Assembly: GCA_012034575.1 (NCBI GenBank)
Contig: JAAUPF010000037.1
Span: 1-43,998, forward strand
Direction of reading: 5' to 3'
DNA from: Richelia sp. CSU_2_1
GTDB lineage: Bacteria > Cyanobacteriota > Cyanobacteriia > Cyanobacteriales > Microcoleaceae
DNA length: 43,998 nucleotides
Shown here one piece after another: positions 42,450-43,998 of the stretch. The position numbers were made by a program, and so were the translations under genes. Numbering within the stretch: position 1 is the stretch's first letter; each line of letters opens with the position of its first letter. The notes under the pieces are model-generated. The model ran no database searches and had not been told where the DNA came from. It saw only the letters and a program-made list of their open reading frames with translations.

Positions 42450-43556
42450 ATGAATACTTTTTTCTCTCCCGTCCAACAGTTTCTCATTACTTGGCTGCTG
42501 GTGCTAGTGACGGGATGGTTTACGATCGCTGCTGTCAATTATGTCGGGGAACTGGTTAGCATTTTAGTAACTGCCGGCCTGATTGCGTTTTTGTTGAATT
42601 ATGCAGTGGCGAAATTGCAAGTATTTTTACCTCGGGGAATCGCTGCGGCGCTGGTTTACGTGACAGCGGGTTTGCTAGTAGCAGTAATTGGTTTAACCAT
42701 CGTCCCGCCGGTGTTCAATCAAGCGCGGCAGTTGGGGGTGAGATTGCCGGATTTGCTGGAGTCGGGAAGGCACCAACTAAGTCAATTTCAAACTTGGAGT
42801 GCCGATCGCAATTTGCCGTTTAACGTGCAAATTTTAGAACAACAACTATCAGCTAAAGTCCAGGAACAAGTACAGGCAATCGCGGCTAGCGGTTTGGGTT
42901 TAGTTGTCGGTACAGTTAACTGGTTTCTCGATTTAATTCTGATACTGGTAATTTCATTTTATATGCTCCTAGACGGGAAGAGAGTGTGGGAAGGACTAAC
43001 GAGCATTTTTTCCCCAGAAATTCGCTATGTTTTAACCGAAACTTTAGAGCGAAATCTCCAGCGGTTTGTATCGGGACAGTTGGTGCTGGGATTGTTTATG
43101 GCAACAATTTTGACTCTGGCTTTTTGGTGGTTGCGAGTTCCGTTTTTCCTGCTGTTTGCTGTATTTATCGGGTTGACGGAAGTAATTCCTTTTATCGGGG
43201 CGACGCTGGGAATTGGAACTGTTAGTATAATTGTAGCATTTATTGATTGGTGGTTGGCGCTGCAAGTTTTGGCAGTGGCGATCGCCCTCCAGCAAGTTAA
43301 GGATAATTTAGTAGCGCCCCGCATTCTGGGCAATCTTACGGGACTCAGCCCCGTAATTATTTTCACGGCTTTGCTATTAGGAGGTAGAGTGGGAGGGTTG
43401 TTAGGAGTTATCCTGGCAATTCCGCTAACTGGAGTTGTCAAAAGTATCGTAGAAATTGTTCTCAATCCCAAATTGCCGCCGCAAACAGGTTCGTTTTTCT
43501 ACAATCCTTTTAGCGGGGAAGCATTGGGGAAAGAGGAGTTGAAAGTTGAAAGTTGA
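42450..43556 (+). CDS. AI-2E/PerM-family membrane protein
   Basis: A 368-residue integral membrane protein with about seven to eight hydrophobic helices. N-terminal helices start with FLITWLLVLVTGWFTIAAVN. A soluble segment spans about residues 85-145 (QARQLGVRLPDLLESGRHQL). The family motif is FFLLFAVFIGLTEVIPFIGATLG, and QQVKDNLVAPRILGNLTGLSP follows. The family is named for AI-2 export in E. coli TqsA, but most members are of unknown substrate and some are ion or permease-like. The last residues and stop are made from GTTGAAA heptamers. Confidence 0.9.
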   Translation: MNTFFSPVQQFLITWLLVLVTGWFTIAAVNYVGELVSILVTAGLIAFLLNYAVAKLQVFLPRGIAAALVYVTAGLLVAVIGLTIVPPVFNQARQLGVRLPDLLESGRHQLSQFQTWSADRNLPFNVQILEQQLSAKVQEQVQAIAASGLGLVVGTVNWFLDLILILVISFYMLLDGKRVWEGLTSIFSPEIRYVLTETLERNLQRFVSGQLVLGLFMATILTLAFWWLRVPFFLLFAVFIGLTEVIPFIGATLGIGTVSIIVAFIDWWLALQVLAVAIALQQVKDNLVAPRILGNLTGLSPVIIFTALLLGGRVGGLLGVILAIPLTGVVKSIVEIVLNPKLPPQTGSFFYNPFSGEALGKEELKVES

Positions 43557-43569
43557 CAGTTGACAGTTG
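43538..43569. repeat. GTTGAAA/GTTGACA heptamer STRR forming the AI-2E gene end
   Basis: Units GTTGAAA, GTTGAAA, GTTGACA and GTTGACA cover the last codons and the stop of the AI-2E gene. This shows a repeat altering the C-terminus. Confidence 0.8.
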
Positions 43570-43998
43570 TAGGGGCTCTCGCGTAGCGGAGGGGGTGCCC
43601 CCGTGCCCGCCCTCTTAGTTGACAATTGATAGTTAACTATTTTTGGTAAGCTATTAACTGTGCTAGGATCAGCTGAAATATTCTTTCCCGCGATCGGATT
43701 TAACCCGCAGTCTAACAGTCCGGCAGAGGTTTAAACAAGAGCCTCATAGCTTAAGTCGGTTAAAATTGACATCTTGCAGCAATGTCAATAAGGGGTTTTC
43801 TGGTGGGTGGGGGCGGGTTTATTAACCTGTTTGCTACCTTCTGTGGCTGTTGAGAACCCTTTCAAGGTGAGAATCGAATATGCTGCGCTCGTTATTCGAT
43901 TCTCACCTTGAACCCTACAGCCTATTGAGAAAGGTGCAAGATCTCAGTTAAAACCGACTATTAATTATAAGTAATTACAAGGTAAATTATGCTGTATT
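43570..43998. other. terminal intergenic region with repeats
   Basis: No gene is supported up to the window edge. It holds GGGGGTGCCCCC (about 43590-43601), the inverted pair ATTGACAT-ATGTCAAT (43765-43772, 43782-43789) and the 18-bp-arm hairpin at 43863-43910. Confidence 0.5.
43863..43910. repeat. perfect 18-bp-arm hairpin, same core as 17381-17429
   Basis: CAAGGTGAGAATCGAATA (43863-43880) and TATTCGATTCTCACCTTG (43893-43910) are perfect complements around TGCTGCGCTCGT. The inner ATCGAATA arm and the loop match the element at 17381-17429, except for one loop base, while the outer arms differ but still pair. Confidence 0.9.

Overview
The window is a 44 kb piece of cyanobacterial chromosome, most likely from a filamentous Oscillatoriales (Microcoleus/Oscillatoria-like) strain. 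The evidence is a phycobilisome rod-core linker gene (cpcG), a phylloquinone (vitamin K1) gene cluster, a very high density of GCGATCGC-type (HIP1) octamers and their GATCG cores, and many heptanucleotide tandem repeats (STRR) in the gaps between genes. The species assignment is inference. No rRNA, CRISPR array, prophage or intact insertion sequence was seen.

Layout. 1-4 kb: tpiA, a PrxQ/AhpC-like peroxiredoxin, a small DUF4870 membrane protein and prfC. 4-4.9 kb: a gene-free zone with a 160-bp-period duplication of palindromes and a possible decayed transposon end. 4.9-6.3 kb: a frameshifted zinc alcohol/formaldehyde dehydrogenase and a small partner. 6.5-8.6 kb (minus): an RNA ligase followed by a broken HD-Pnk end-healing enzyme, together an RNA-repair pair. 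8.8-12.5 kb: a prohibitin-like SPFH protein, a cyclophilin, a YhdJ-type adenine methyltransferase and an RlmL-type rRNA methyltransferase. 13.0-15.7 kb: a 50-residue peptide gene, a JmjC/Cupin_4 hydroxylase and a frameshifted sucrase/ferredoxin-like [2Fe-2S] protein. This is the best candidate for an undescribed system. 15.8-20.8 kb (minus): menA, an 82-aa protein, menH, menC and menE, giving most of the pathway from SHCHC synthesis to naphthoate prenylation. 21-24.4 kb: a pentapeptide-repeat protein, a CruG-like glycosyltransferase and cpcG.

24.6-26.1 kb: a TetR regulator divergent from a [2Fe-2S] protein and a darcynin-family protein, with an inverted repeat between them. 26.3-30.2 kb (minus): a hypothetical protein, a two-gene restriction-modification system and rluD. 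30.4-33.8 kb (minus): a TolC-like outer-membrane factor and a MacB-type permease. 34.2-38.7 kb: a RecQ helicase, then two overlapping genes for an RsbT-like/PP2C fusion and an RsbT-like/histidine kinase/receiver hybrid. 39-41.1 kb: tRNA-Gly(CCC) and a HlyD/RND-type membrane fusion protein with a very long coiled coil. 41.6-43.6 kb: an HD phosphohydrolase and an AI-2E/PerM family protein.

Two themes run through the window. First, three genes (dehydrogenase, HD-Pnk, sucrase/ferredoxin-like) carry four single-base losses in total, all in short homopolymers and all before 15.5 kb. They are either assembly indels or real gene decay, and raw reads would decide. Second, small repeats are everywhere and have entered genes: a GC-rich palindrome sits in frame inside menC, a GGGAATT-type heptamer run sits in frame inside menE, and heptamers form the end of the AI-2E gene.
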